Below the pieces are notes generated by a model. That model did not search any database. It had not been told where the DNA came from and saw only the letters and a program-made list of their open reading frames with translations. The position numbers and the translations under genes were made by a program. Below are positions 1 to 9,433 of a stretch of 64,000 nucleotides of DNA, one piece after another (position 1 is the stretch's first letter; each line of letters starts with the position of its first letter). Source of the stretch: Cyclobacteriaceae bacterium (lineage in GTDB: Bacteria > Bacteroidota > Bacteroidia > Cytophagales > Cyclobacteriaceae); contig JAHBUB010000012.1 of the NCBI GenBank assembly GCA_019638285.1, positions 30,253-94,252 on the forward strand, written 5' to 3'.

Positions 1-648
1 GATAAAAATCAATTTCTGATAGAGAGCCTTGCTTCTAGAGAAGGCCATCATGTAATGATGTACCCGTTTGAAGGAAGGTTTGTTCACGAAGGCATGGCTG
101 CTCTGATAGCGTATCGTATTTCCAGGATCAAACCCATCACTTTTTCTATTGCTATGAATGACTATGGATTCGAATTGCTCTCCGATCAGGAAATACCCAT
201 AGAAGAAGCAGTAGAAACCAATATGTTGGGAATAGAAAACCTGACAGAGAACATTCTGGCAAGTATAAACTCAGTGGAAATGGCAAGAAGAAAATTTAGA
301 GATATAGCAGCCATTTCAGGTCTTGTCTTTAAGGGCTTTCCAGGCCAGCGGGTTAAGGACCGACATTTACAGTCTTCATCCCAATTGTTTTTTGAAGTCT
401 TTCATGACCATGAGGCACACAACCTGCTTTTACTGCAGGCTTTTGAAGAAGTAATGGATTTTCAATTAGAAGAATCAAGGTTAAGGAAGGCACTGGATAG
501 AATTGCACATCAAAAAATTACAATCAAATACCCCGCACGACCTACACCCTTTGCGTTTCCTATTATGGTAGATCGATTACGGGAAAAGCTCACTTCTGAA
601 AAATTAGAGGATCGTGTAAAACGAATGCTGATTCAGTATAACACCTAA
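1..648 (+). CDS. Ligase-associated DEXH-box helicase, C-terminal part (start outside window)
   Basis: The reading frame is open from the first base, so the gene begins upstream of the window and only about 215 C-terminal residues are visible. The stretch FEGRFVHEGMAALIAYR matches the conserved C-terminal region of Lhr-like helicases that are encoded with an ATP-dependent DNA ligase in a DNA-damage-response cluster. The helicase motor domains are not in view. The nearby PdeM gene (3135), a known partner of this helicase, supports the call, although a phosphate transporter lies between them on the other strand. By family knowledge the ligase and exonuclease partners would be expected upstream, outside the window. 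Confidence 0.75.
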   Translation, partial: DKNQFLIESLASREGHHVMMYPFEGRFVHEGMAALIAYRISRIKPITFSIAMNDYGFELLSDQEIPIEEAVETNMLGIENLTENILASINSVEMARRKFRDIAAISGLVFKGFPGQRVKDRHLQSSSQLFFEVFHDHEAHNLLLLQAFEEVMDFQLEESRLRKALDRIAHQKITIKYPARPTPFAFPIMVDRLREKLTSEKLEDRVKRMLIQYNT

Positions 649-741
649 AGTTCAAGTCTTACCTGGAAATAATAGTCTGGTACCTGGAATGATGATCTCT
701 AGTAATTTTGCTTGTAACCCCAGACTAATGCCCTTGTTTTT

Positions 742-3000
742 CTAATCTTTCTTCTCAGTGGTGACTATAGAATGTTGCACAAACTCATAGTAAAGCAGGT
801 ACATGCGATGAACTACAGCTACTATATCTTTCGTCTCTAACAAAATTCTTGTTTGTAAAAATGCCATCCGATTTCCTAAATCATCATTTTGGATATCTAC
901 CACCATGATATCTAGCTTTTTATAAATGGTCAATAAGAGCTTATCCTTTTGCCTTTCTAATTCATCATGGTTGTCAAATCTCAAATGCTCAATCGAATCT
1001 GCGCTTAGGTTAATAAAAATTCCCAAGTCCGTCATTAAATGATCAAAAGCATTAATATATTTCTTTTTTGGAGGCGAATGGAGATTGATAACATGGTTTG
1101 CACAGATTTCATTAAGTAATTGTGCACTTTGATATAAGTCTTGCACCAGGTCAAAAACAAGAATGTACAATCTTCCTGCCGCCACGTTACCTTTCTCAAT
1201 TTTCTTTACGTATTTGATTATTTTATTATGTAATTTTTCGTTCTGCGCTTGTAGTTTATGAATTTCCTTTCTAGACTTTACCAGCGCATCTTTATTTTCG
1301 TTTATTAAAGATTTAATACTGAAAACGCTCACCTTCATTACCGTTCTCAGATTCTTCACGGTGTTAATCTTACTTTCATCAATTACTTCTTGAATATTAA
1401 CGACTGCACCAGCAAGAAATTGATTGTTAGACTCCTCCTCATCCACTTTTCTTTTAAACACAATATGGCTGCGCACCAGAAGGAATGCGGCCACAGCGAC
1501 AAGTGAGAATATGCCGACCATTCCAGTTTTGTAAATTATAAGCGCAAAGAAACCGCAAGAAGTAAAAGCTACAAGGGCGGTGATTAGCCACCCTGCAATT
1601 ACATTTACTACGCCAGCGACCCGATACACAGCGCTTTCTCTTCCCCACGCCTGATCAGCAAAAGAGGTACCCATGGCAACCATAAAAGTGACAAAAGTGG
1701 TGGAGAGGGGTAGTTTTTTTGAAGTAGCGTAGGCGATCAAAATACTGGAAACCAAAAGATTAACTGAGGCCCGAATTAAATCGAACGATGGTTTTTCTTT
1801 TTCGTCTACACCATCAACTCCATTTTTAGTAAATCGCTTAGACAAGGAAACACGCCAAGTTTTAGGCATTAGGGCCTCTGCTATATTACCTGCACCAATA
1901 CCAATGCTCACCAATACGCGTGAAAGAAAATTGGCCTTGAATCGCTCATCCCCTTCATCCTGACGGCTGAGAGATACCTCGGTTTCACTAACTTTCCTGC
2001 TTTTGGCGTTTGTCCAAAGTGTAAATACCATTATGATCCCGCTTATGAACAGTATCCACGATGGAGTAGATACTGTTAGCGCAAGCCCTGCCATATTAAA
2101 TTCATTGGCAGGAATATTTGAAGCAGCCCAGGTTTGAAATGAAATAAGCCCAGCCACGGCAACTCCGATAAAGTTCACGAGGTCATTGCCTGCAAAAGCC
2201 ATGGCCAATGAAAAGGTACCCAGCAATACTACTGCCTTTAATGGATTTATTTTTTTCCACCACATCAATATTTGTATGGTGATGCTCCAGAAAGCCAATG
2301 ATATTACCACTATCATCCAGGCGTGGGCCATCACCCAGTCGACTTGCTTGAGACTTACTAAGGTACTGCCTTTCACTCCTTTTATAAAAAGGAAATAGAT
2401 GATGGTGGTGATTGCGATACTACTAAAAACCGCACCATATCTTTTGAGGTTTCGTTCGAGATTGAATGTAAAGATGATTCTCGAAATATGCTGGACAATA
2501 GCCCCTACAATGAAGGAGATGAATACGGATAAGAATATACCGGAGATGATGGTGATTGCACTGGAATAATTAATTATTTCACGCCATTTCTCAAAACCAT
2601 ATCCACTATCGAAAGCGATTAGTAAACCGGTAACAAGGGCACCTCCTAAAAGCGCGAAGACAAGCGAAACAGTAGTGGAGGTGGGCAGGCCGAGCGTATT
2701 ATAAAAGTCCAGCAAAATGATGTCGGTAAGCATAACCGCTAAGAATACGATCATGACCTTGTCAAAGGTGAAAAAGGCAGGATTGAATATGCCTTTTCTT
2801 GCCACCTCCATCATGCCACTGGAAAATGAAGCGCCTAGTAAAATACCAAGGCTGGCAACTATAAGTATCGTTTTAAGAGAAGCCACCTTAGACCCAATGG
2901 CCGAATTGAGGAAATTTACAGCATCGTTGCTTACCCCTACGATTAAGTCAATAAAGGCAAGTAAAAAGAGAACACAGATCAGAACCAAGTATATACTCAT
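742..3000 (-). CDS. PiT-family inorganic phosphate transporter with PhoU-like C-terminal domain
   Basis: Inner-membrane phosphate permease of 752 residues, longer than a bare PiT protein. The first 490 residues or so are hydrophobic with the two inverted family repeats; their signatures are seen as SNDAVNFLNSAIG near the N-terminus and AGNDLVNFIGVAVAG near residue 270. The segment LGLPTSTTVSLV is also typical. After residue 530 the protein becomes a soluble, charged, helical domain resembling DUF47/PhoU regulators, a fusion found in Bacteroidota. It starts with ATG and is divergent from pdeM across a 134 bp gap. The substrate could also be a phosphate-metal complex; that is not resolvable here. 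Confidence 0.88.
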   Translation of the reverse strand: MSIYLVLICVLFLLAFIDLIVGVSNDAVNFLNSAIGSKVASLKTILIVASLGILLGASFSSGMMEVARKGIFNPAFFTFDKVMIVFLAVMLTDIILLDFYNTLGLPTSTTVSLVFALLGGALVTGLLIAFDSGYGFEKWREIINYSSAITIISGIFLSVFISFIVGAIVQHISRIIFTFNLERNLKRYGAVFSSIAITTIIYFLFIKGVKGSTLVSLKQVDWVMAHAWMIVVISLAFWSITIQILMWWKKINPLKAVVLLGTFSLAMAFAGNDLVNFIGVAVAGLISFQTWAASNIPANEFNMAGLALTVSTPSWILFISGIIMVFTLWTNAKSRKVSETEVSLSRQDEGDERFKANFLSRVLVSIGIGAGNIAEALMPKTWRVSLSKRFTKNGVDGVDEKEKPSFDLIRASVNLLVSSILIAYATSKKLPLSTTFVTFMVAMGTSFADQAWGRESAVYRVAGVVNVIAGWLITALVAFTSCGFFALIIYKTGMVGIFSLVAVAAFLLVRSHIVFKRKVDEEESNNQFLAGAVVNIQEVIDESKINTVKNLRTVMKVSVFSIKSLINENKDALVKSRKEIHKLQAQNEKLHNKIIKYVKKIEKGNVAAGRLYILVFDLVQDLYQSAQLLNEICANHVINLHSPPKKKYINAFDHLMTDLGIFINLSADSIEHLRFDNHDELERQKDKLLLTIYKKLDIMVVDIQNDDLGNRMAFLQTRILLETKDIVAVVHRMYLLYYEFVQHSIVTTEKKD

Positions 3001-3134
3001 GCAGCTTGAAAGATATTAGTTGAGCCGTTTATTAACAAAAAGCCCACAATTAAACTTCAAATTTCTCTCAAATAAGGTGTATGCACAATTAAATTCAGAG
3101 ATTTGAATCCAGGATATTTCAATAATGTTGAATT

Positions 3135-3797
3135 GTGGATGTAGTGGCAGACAATGTATTCAGAATAAAGGGCGTTAATCTTCAATTGCTACCTCAGAAA
3201 GCAGTTTTGTTACCTGAAGATCAGATTTTGCTCATTGCTGACTTGCACCTGGGGAAAGCCAATCATTTTAGAAGATCGGGCATCCCGGTTCCAAATGCTG
3301 TCAATAGTAAGAATCTTGAAACCCTTATTGACCTTATCAACAGGCATAAACCTGAAAAAGTAATTTTTCTTGGAGATCTTTTTCACAGCTCATACAATGA
3401 AGAGTGGGAGGCACTGGGACAAGTAGTTAGACATTTTGCTTCGATCCAATTTCAATTGGTACGTGGAAATCATGATATTATGAGTGAATTACAATATAAA
3501 AGATGCCGGCTACAATTATTTGAACAAATTAAAATGGGACCGTTTTTGCTCACACATGAGCCATTGAAGGTGATTCCTGAAGACCAGTATAATCTTGCAG
3601 GTCATATCCATCCAGGGGTGAGGCTAATGGGTAAAGGAAAACAATCAATGACGTTGCCATGTTTTTTTTTCGGACAAGAACAGGCCATACTCCCAGCATT
3701 CGGTGCATTTACAGGTTTTGTAAGTGTGCGCGTGTCCAGGAAGGATAATGTATTTGTGATCGCAGATCAGCGTATAATAAAAATCAATGATGAATAG
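3135..3797 (+). CDS. pdeM: Ligase-associated DNA damage response phosphoesterase PdeM
   Basis: Calcineurin-like metallophosphoesterase of 220 residues, predicted to act as a nuclease in the ligase-associated DNA repair set. Metal ligands are visible in order: D36 and H38 in IADLHLGKANHFR, D81 in FLGDLFHS, N112-H113-D114 in RGNHD, H141 in LTHEP, and H157 with H159 in AGHIHPGV. The N-terminal start appears to be GTG: an in-frame stop lies two codons upstream and the nearby ATG at 3125 is out of frame. The gene overlaps the following capA-like gene by 11 bases, which suggests co-transcription. The helicase fragment at the left edge is its expected functional partner. Confidence 0.87.
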   Translation: MDVVADNVFRIKGVNLQLLPQKAVLLPEDQILLIADLHLGKANHFRRSGIPVPNAVNSKNLETLIDLINRHKPEKVIFLGDLFHSSYNEEWEALGQVVRHFASIQFQLVRGNHDIMSELQYKRCRLQLFEQIKMGPFLLTHEPLKVIPEDQYNLAGHIHPGVRLMGKGKQSMTLPCFFFGQEQAILPAFGAFTGFVSVRVSRKDNVFVIADQRIIKINDE

Positions 3798-5154
3798 GAG
3801 CATATTTATAGTTCTATCCCTAATTTTCAACGCTCATTTCGCCCAATGTCAGGACACAACAAGTGTTTCTTTACTATTTGTGGGAGATGTCATGCAGCAC
3901 GATTCACAGATCACTGCAGCTTATAATCCTGTTTCAAAAGAGTATGATTATAGTGCCTGCTTTCAATATATAAAGCCAATTATTCAATCTGCCGACATTG
4001 CCTTTGCCAATTTGGAAGTGACACTTGCGGGCCCACCTTTTAAAGGCTACCCACAATTCAGCGCTCCGGATGAATTGGCAAAAGAATTAAAAAATACAGG
4101 GTTTGATGTATTGGTCACCGCCAACAATCATAGTTTGGATAGAAGAAAGAAAGGATTGGAGCGTACGATTGATGTACTAGATAATTTGGAGGTACTCCAT
4201 ACCGGCACTTTTAAGGACTCCACCTCAAGGGCTTTGCAATATCCATTGGTATTCGAAAAGAATGGATTCCGGTTTTCATTGCTCAACTATACCTATGGCA
4301 CCAATGGCATTCCAGTTACCAAACCAAATATTATCAATCTTATTGATACACTACAAATTAAAAAAGATTTGGCAAAAGCAAAACAACAGCAGACAGACGT
4401 TACTATTGTTTTTATGCATTGGGGAACAGAATATCAGGATATACCCAATCGCTCTCAAAAAGAAATCGCCACATTATGTTTAGAGAATGGAGCAACGTTG
4501 GTAATTGGTTCTCATCCGCATGTGCTACAACCTATGGATTGGGATAAAGCACAGAATACGTTGGTTGCCTATTCCCTTGGAAATTTTGTTTCAGGGCAGC
4601 AATCCAGGTATCGTGATGGTGGGGCCATGCTTTGGGTTGAATTGGAGAAACTAAAAGTTTCAGATTCCTCATCCATAGTTAATATAAAAAATGCTGCTTA
4701 TGAGTTGGAATGGGTATACCGAAACAATGAGGTGCCTAAAAAATATTTTATTCTTCCGGTAAAAGAGTTTGAAGAGGATACTCTCCAGCTAACGAATAAG
4801 ACTTCCAAAGACATGTTCAGAATTTTTAAAGAAGATTCTAGAAAGTTATTTCAAAATAATAAAGGTATAACTGAGTCAGTCCGGATGCCACTTGAAATCA
4901 GCTACTATAAAATACTACTTACCAGTTCGTCAGATTCAATTCCTATTGCAGACTCCACGAATGTTCTGCATTTTTATGGTTTGGATGTGGAACAAGTAAG
5001 CGACACCTTATATAATTGGACATCGGGAAAATTTTACGATAAGGAGACAGCAGAGCAAGCGCTTGCAGAGATCAGGTCATTTACATCATTTACCGATGCG
5101 AAAATTGTGTGGTACTATTGGGACAGGAGGAGGGAAGGATTTAACGTCCGGTAA
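3787..5154 (+). CDS. CapA-like metallophosphatase, secreted
   Basis: 455-residue protein of the CapA/PgsA fold, a calcineurin-type phosphatase family named after poly-gamma-glutamate capsule synthesis. A signal peptide covers about residues 1-21. Metal-site motifs are LFVGDVMQHDS (D34), FANLEVTLAG (N75, E77), TANNHSLD (N114, H115), MHWGTEYQ near 210 and IGSHPHVLQP near 240. The last 75 residues look like a SPOR-type peptidoglycan-binding module (pattern KILL...GKFYDKETAEQALAEI), which is inference. No capsule genes surround it, so capsule function is not supported by context. It overlaps pdeM by 11 bases at its start and the OMP gene tail-to-tail by 14 bases. Confidence 0.8.
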   Translation: MMNRSIFIVLSLIFNAHFAQCQDTTSVSLLFVGDVMQHDSQITAAYNPVSKEYDYSACFQYIKPIIQSADIAFANLEVTLAGPPFKGYPQFSAPDELAKELKNTGFDVLVTANNHSLDRRKKGLERTIDVLDNLEVLHTGTFKDSTSRALQYPLVFEKNGFRFSLLNYTYGTNGIPVTKPNIINLIDTLQIKKDLAKAKQQQTDVTIVFMHWGTEYQDIPNRSQKEIATLCLENGATLVIGSHPHVLQPMDWDKAQNTLVAYSLGNFVSGQQSRYRDGGAMLWVELEKLKVSDSSSIVNIKNAAYELEWVYRNNEVPKKYFILPVKEFEEDTLQLTNKTSKDMFRIFKEDSRKLFQNNKGITESVRMPLEISYYKILLTSSSDSIPIADSTNVLHFYGLDVEQVSDTLYNWTSGKFYDKETAEQALAEIRSFTSFTDAKIVWYYWDRRREGFNVR

Positions 5155-5827
5155 ATAGTAACCCAATAGAAAACTCTAGACCGGTAAAATCAATTTTAGC
5201 ATCTGGAAAGTCTGCACTTATTGTTTGATTAGGTCCACTTAACAATCCTCCACTGTAATTCCCCAATATCGGAAACTTAGATGTACCGTTCAGATAGTTA
5301 CACTCCAGTGAAATACCGAACTGGCGTGTAACGTATACGGTAAATTCTACACCAAAATGGATTCCAAAACCAGGATTGTTTTGAAATAATAAGTTCGCAT
5401 TGGCAATGTCCCATCCTTGGTAATCGCGCAGCGCGCGGTCCATATTTCCGTAATCAATTCGCTGGTCAAAACCATAAAAAAAGAATCCACCTCCTTTAAT
5501 ATCAAATTGCGCCTGCTTTCCCGCGAATTTCAGTACTAGCTCTGCAGGGACGAAAATAGTAAAATTGGGGCCTGTAAGTGATTTATTACTTTCGAAAGGA
5601 AGGTCAATTACATTGAGACCAGCCATTCGATATAAAGAAGCGCCTGTTTCAATGGCCAAAAAACGATTGAGATCGAAGCCAACACCTCTCAAGGAAAATG
5701 GACTGATTGGAGTGGAGAAGGATCCGTTTCTGGGGATAAAATAAGAGAATGAGAGCCCAACATTTTGAGCAAAGACGCTGCAAAGGCTCATTATCACAAA
5801 AAAACAGGTAATCAAACTTTTTTTCAT
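5141..5827 (-). CDS. Outer-membrane beta-barrel protein, uncharacterised
   Basis: 228 residues with a clear signal peptide (MKKSLITCFFVIMSLCSVFA, cut before Q). The mature part is rich in glycine and alternating aromatic and hydrophobic residues and ends in a strand-like LEFSIGLLFTGR, which fits a small outer-membrane beta-barrel of the kind common in Bacteroidota. No catalytic motif is seen. Convergent with the CapA-like gene, overlapping its end by 14 bases. The substrate or partner is unknown. Confidence 0.65.
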   Translation of the reverse strand: MKKSLITCFFVIMSLCSVFAQNVGLSFSYFIPRNGSFSTPISPFSLRGVGFDLNRFLAIETGASLYRMAGLNVIDLPFESNKSLTGPNFTIFVPAELVLKFAGKQAQFDIKGGGFFFYGFDQRIDYGNMDRALRDYQGWDIANANLLFQNNPGFGIHFGVEFTVYVTRQFGISLECNYLNGTSKFPILGNYSGGLLSGPNQTISADFPDAKIDFTGLEFSIGLLFTGR

Positions 5828-5973
5828 CCTTACTAATATTTTCTCATGTTAAAGTTACTTACATGCCATATCTTTCTTCATTGATTATGGGGTGTTATTT
5901 TCAAATCCTGTGAAAAGGCATTATTTTTCAGTTACAACAATAATAAACCCCTAAACCTTAGTATTAAACTCAG

Positions 5974-7680
5974 ATGAAAAAAACATTTATAGTACTTATA
6001 GCATGGTTTTTGTTTTCGTGTGGTGAGAAACAGGCCCCTGCTGACATGATTATTTCGGGAGGAACAATATACACAGTAGATGATGGCCAATCCACAGTGG
6101 AGGCGGTAGCAGTTTCATCCGGAAAGATTGTTTTTGCAGGATCTTCTGGTGAAGTACAAAAATACAAGGGAGATCAAACACAGATGATAGATCTTCAAGG
6201 AGAAACCATGACACCTGGGTTTATTGAATCACATGGCCATATCATGGGGCTTGGTTACAATGAAATGAATCTCGATTTGATGGATACCAAAAGTTGGGAT
6301 GAAATTGTTGAGCGTGTAAAGGAGGCGGTAGGAAAAGCGAAACCAGGTGAATGGATTATTGGCAGGGGTTGGCATCAGGATAAATGGGATAAAAAACCGG
6401 AGAAAATGGTAAAGGGGTTCCAAACCCATCAAAAGCTGAGTGAAGTGTCACCTGATAATCCTGTGTTTCTGAGTCATGCGAGTGGCCATGCAGGTTTTGC
6501 CAATGCCAAAGCCATGCAAATTGCGGGGGTGAACCAAATGTCCATTGAAAGAATGGAAAAGGACATGGGTGAGGGAGGTGAGATTATTCGTGATGAGTTA
6601 GGGAATCCCACGGGCCTATTTAATGAGAGGGCTCAATCTTTGATTGGTAAGTATATTCCCGAAAGCTCTGAAGAAACGGATAGTAAAGCGTTTGAAATGG
6701 CCATGAATGCCTGTGCCAAAGCGGGTATTACGAGCTTTCATGATGCAGGTGCCTCACGAAAAGACATAGCCTTATTTAAGAAATTTAAGGCAGCAGGAAA
6801 CTTGAAAACCCGCATGTATGTAATGATAACAGGCCGAGATCCCGAATTGGTGCACGAATGGTTTCGCAAAGGACCTGAAGTGGATAGCACTTGTTTCCTG
6901 ACCATTCGCTCCGTTAAACTCAATTGCGATGGCGCTCTGGGATCACGAGGTGCTTGGCTTCTTGAACCTTATGAAGACAGACCAGGGTGGTATGGTATGC
7001 CTACCATTTCGATGGACACAGTACTTAGTGTCTCAAAGGCAGGATTGAAAGCTGGCTTTCAGGTATGTTCTCATGCCATTGGCGATAGGACAAATCGTGA
7101 GGTTCTCGATCGTTATGAAATTGCATTTAACGAAAATCCGGATAAGGCTAAAGACCATCGTTTTAGAATAGAGCATGCGCAACATGTGCATCCAAATGAT
7201 ATTCCAAGATTTGGGAAAATGGGTGTTATTGCGGCCATGCAGGCCATCCACTTGTCATCGGATCGACCCTGGGCCATTGATCGATTGGGTGAAAAGCGCA
7301 TAGTAGAAGAGACCTATGTGTGGCAAGACCTTATGAATTCAGGGGCAATGATTATCAATGGTACGGATGTTCCAGTGGAGCCTATCAATCCTATCGCCTG
7401 TTTTTTTGCCTCTGTAACGAGACAAACATTAGACGGCAAACCAGAAGGAGGGTATGAACCAAATCAAAAAATGACCAGAGAACAGGCATTGAGGTCTTAC
7501 ACGCTTGATGCTGCCTACGGGGCATTTCAGGAGGATTATCTAGGATCTATTAAAGTGGGTAAAGCGGCAGATTTCACCATCTTCAGCAAGGATATTATGA
7601 CTGTACCTGATAATGAATTGCTGTCAACTGAAATTGCCAAGACCATTGTTAATGGCAAAGTGGTTTATTCTAAAGATTGA
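5974..7680 (+). CDS. Amidohydrolase lipoprotein (YtcJ-like)
   Basis: 568-residue metal-dependent hydrolase of the YtcJ / N-substituted formamide deformylase group. A lipoprotein signal peptide ends at the lipobox FLFSCGE (C16), so the enzyme is expected to be anchored to a membrane outside the cytoplasm. The amidohydrolase HxH pair is H87/H89 in IESHGHIMGLG. Further metal-site motifs are CSHAIGDRTNRE, RIEHAQHVHP and INGTDVPVEP. The C-terminal VGKAADFTIFSKD is the usual composite-domain end of the superfamily. It is a single gene followed by a strong hairpin terminator. The substrate cannot be told from sequence. Confidence 0.85.
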   Translation: MKKTFIVLIAWFLFSCGEKQAPADMIISGGTIYTVDDGQSTVEAVAVSSGKIVFAGSSGEVQKYKGDQTQMIDLQGETMTPGFIESHGHIMGLGYNEMNLDLMDTKSWDEIVERVKEAVGKAKPGEWIIGRGWHQDKWDKKPEKMVKGFQTHQKLSEVSPDNPVFLSHASGHAGFANAKAMQIAGVNQMSIERMEKDMGEGGEIIRDELGNPTGLFNERAQSLIGKYIPESSEETDSKAFEMAMNACAKAGITSFHDAGASRKDIALFKKFKAAGNLKTRMYVMITGRDPELVHEWFRKGPEVDSTCFLTIRSVKLNCDGALGSRGAWLLEPYEDRPGWYGMPTISMDTVLSVSKAGLKAGFQVCSHAIGDRTNREVLDRYEIAFNENPDKAKDHRFRIEHAQHVHPNDIPRFGKMGVIAAMQAIHLSSDRPWAIDRLGEKRIVEETYVWQDLMNSGAMIINGTDVPVEPINPIACFFASVTRQTLDGKPEGGYEPNQKMTREQALRSYTLDAAYGAFQEDYLGSIKVGKAADFTIFSKDIMTVPDNELLSTEIAKTIVNGKVVYSKD

Positions 7681-7700
7681 TAGTTTAAAGCCCATAAAAA

Positions 7701-7735
7701 AAGCAAAGCCCTTGAATGTTCAAGGGCTTTCGCTT
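7701..7735. terminator. Bidirectional intrinsic terminator
   Basis: Perfect 12 bp inverted repeat AAAGCCCTTGAA / TTCAAGGGCTTT (7705-7716 and 7719-7730) with flanking AAGC and GCTT that extend the stem past one bulge. A-rich sequence on the left and TTTT on the right allow it to serve both the amidohydrolase gene (+) and the convergent TerB-like gene (-). Confidence 0.85.
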
Positions 7736-7754
7736 TTCAAAGGATTTGAATTCT

Positions 7755-8147
7755 TTATTTCAAAAATTTACGAGCCCTCTCAACCAACATTTTACGATCT
7801 GCGGTAATGGTAGGGTCACTATAGATTCGAGAGGAGAGTTCTGCTACTACAGCTTTTTTATATCCCAATTTTTCGGCTACCTCCTCACAAAAACTTATTT
7901 CACTTTTGAAGACTTGGCCATCTGCTTTCATAAGCTGAATTAAGAGATAGAGGTTTTCAAACTTTTGATCCTCACTGAAAGCACTAAGATCTCCTATAGG
8001 TTGTGGCGCTTTCATCATTTCATCTATTTCATCTCTTGAAAGGCCATTTGCTTTGCCGATCATATGGAGAATTTTTGCTTCTTTTTCGCCTACTGTCATG
8101 TCACTGGCAGCCAGGTTGATTAAAATATTAAGCTGTTCTTTAATCAT
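7755..8147 (-). CDS. TerB-like protein
   Basis: 130-residue all-helical cytoplasmic protein. The pattern AASDMTVGEKEAKILHMIGKANGLSRDEI in the first half and LLIQLMKADGQVFKSEISFCEEVAEKLG in the second is the duplicated acidic helix pair of the TerB/DjlA N-terminal fold. TerB domains bind metal ions through such acidic residues and occur in tellurite and stress proteins; the real role is unknown. Single gene, divergent from the GIN-domain gene, ending at the shared terminator at 7701-7735. Confidence 0.7.
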   Translation of the reverse strand: MIKEQLNILINLAASDMTVGEKEAKILHMIGKANGLSRDEIDEMMKAPQPIGDLSAFSEDQKFENLYLLIQLMKADGQVFKSEISFCEEVAEKLGYKKAVVAELSSRIYSDPTITADRKMLVERARKFLK

Positions 8148-8307
8148 AGTAGTAGTTTGTTTTCGCTAAAGGTGATGGTTGTGAGCTGAAATTTAGGCAA
8201 AATTGAATGAATTTTTATAACATGGATAAAAAAACCTTATAAAGACATTATTTGCAAGCAACCCTCTTATAGTGAGGTTGTCATTAGTTACAAAAACGTG
8301 CTTTAAT

Positions 8308-8988
8308 ATGAGAAAAATAGTAGTGATTGGATTTTTGCTTACGCTGATTACTCCGCTGTGGGCACAGAATAGTGAAGTAAGGTCTGTTGGTTCATTCAGT
8401 GGGATTAAGTCGGCAGAAGCGGTGGATGTATACCTGAAAAAGGGAGATAAAGAAAGTGTGAGAGTAGAAGTAACAGGTACCTCATTATCAGATGTGATTA
8501 CTGAAATTTCAGGTTCATACCTCAAAATTCACATGGCCAGTGGAAATCACAGAAGAGTAGATGCGAAAGTGTATGTGACTTATGTTAATTTAGATAAAAT
8601 TGCCGCAAGTTCAGCTTCGAATGTATTTTCAGAAGGACCCATTAAAGCCTCATCAATCGAAATTAGTGCAAGCAGTGCAGGATCTATTGAAATAGGTTTA
8701 GATGCGACAGCGGTAAGTGCAGATGTCTCAAGTGCCGGTGATATTGTTCTTGAGGGCAAGGCCAGTTCATTGAATGTAGAGGCAAGCAGTGCAGGAGACA
8801 TTGATGCCTATAGGCTTGAAAGTGAATCGGTGCGTGCCAGAGCGAGTAGTGCCGGCACGGTGAAAGTGACTGCCACTAAATCACTTGATGCCAGGGCCTC
8901 AAGTGGGGGGGATGTCCGCTATAGAGGGAATCCTATGAAAACCAATACAGATTCCAGTAGTGGAGGATCAGTAAAAAAATCTAACTAA
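8308..8988 (+). CDS. Head GIN domain protein (DUF2807), secreted
   Basis: 226-residue protein with a signal peptide (residues 1-19, ending LWAQ) and one DUF2807 domain, a right-handed beta-helix-like fold rich in repeats of the type ASSAGSIEIG and SSAGDIVLEG. The family is frequent in Bacteroidota envelopes; no enzymatic role is known. The start is taken at ATG 8308 because it begins the signal peptide; an upstream in-frame GTG at 8272 would add 12 residues before it and spoil the signal. Low-complexity S/A/G content explains antisense open frames here. Confidence 0.8.
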   Translation: MRKIVVIGFLLTLITPLWAQNSEVRSVGSFSGIKSAEAVDVYLKKGDKESVRVEVTGTSLSDVITEISGSYLKIHMASGNHRRVDAKVYVTYVNLDKIAASSASNVFSEGPIKASSIEISASSAGSIEIGLDATAVSADVSSAGDIVLEGKASSLNVEASSAGDIDAYRLESESVRARASSAGTVKVTATKSLDARASSGGDVRYRGNPMKTNTDSSSGGSVKKSN

Positions 8989-8989
8989 A

Positions 8990-9163
8990 TTAAGAACCTG
9001 ATGCCAAACGGTGCTTCCTGTCTATAGAAACCTCTTTCAATTGACGCTCCTCTCTAATATTTTGTTCGAAATTTAAAATAGCTCGATTAAAGCTCTGCAA
9101 ATAAGCAGAATCTGATTTAATCATTTTAGGCCATTTAGGCCCTTTGTTAATGAAATTGATCAT
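8990..9163 (-). CDS. Possible small protein, 57 residues, unrecognised
   Basis: Open frame starting ATG at 9163 and ending at 8990-8992, just after the GIN-domain gene on the opposite strand. The product is basic and helical (begins MINFINKGPKWPK, later LNFEQNIREERQLKE). The frame stays open for another 18 codons upstream with plausible residues, so this could also be the remnant of a longer gene. No family was recognised and no ribosome-binding site is seen, which is normal for the phylum. Could be a chance frame. Confidence 0.3.
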   Translation of the reverse strand: MINFINKGPKWPKMIKSDSAYLQSFNRAILNFEQNIREERQLKEVSIDRKHRLASGS

Positions 9164-9395
9164 AATTTCATGGTTTGGGTGTTTTAACGTAAACCAATGG
9201 GGATTGGTTATACTATCTCTTCAGATATACAGACAGTCAAACGGCTATTTACCCCTAAGTAATTGAGCTTTGACTTTAAATCAAATTGTGATTCATCGTT
9301 ATCTCATCGGTTTGATTATTAACCTAGTATCTAAATATTTAATACTTTTTTTAGAAAAGTGGGTCAAATTTTAAGCAGTATTCGGTAAAAGTATA

Positions 9396-9403
9396 TACAT
9401 TTG
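9396..9403 (+). promoter_or_regulatory. Promoter -7 box for glutamine synthetase III
   Basis: TACATTTG fits the Bacteroidota -7 consensus TAnnTTTG and lies 30 bases before the ATG at 9434. It overlaps a TTG at 9401 that could otherwise be read as a start codon, which argues for the ATG. No good -33 TTTG was seen at the expected distance. Confidence 0.45.
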
Positions 9404-9433
9404 CTTCAGAATACATCAAATAACAACCACTAC

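Larger units (their letters stand above)
8989..9433. other. Intergenic region upstream of glutamine synthetase
   Basis: A 445 bp gap. The left part carries a possible 57-residue open frame on the minus strand (8990-9163). The right part is AT-rich and has the glnN promoter-like TACATTTG at 9396-9403. No operator or hairpin of clear quality was found. Confidence 0.5.

Noticed and set aside
9401-9433. TTG start for glutamine synthetase
   Set aside because: It overlaps the -7 promoter box; the ATG at 9434 gives the usual N-terminus.
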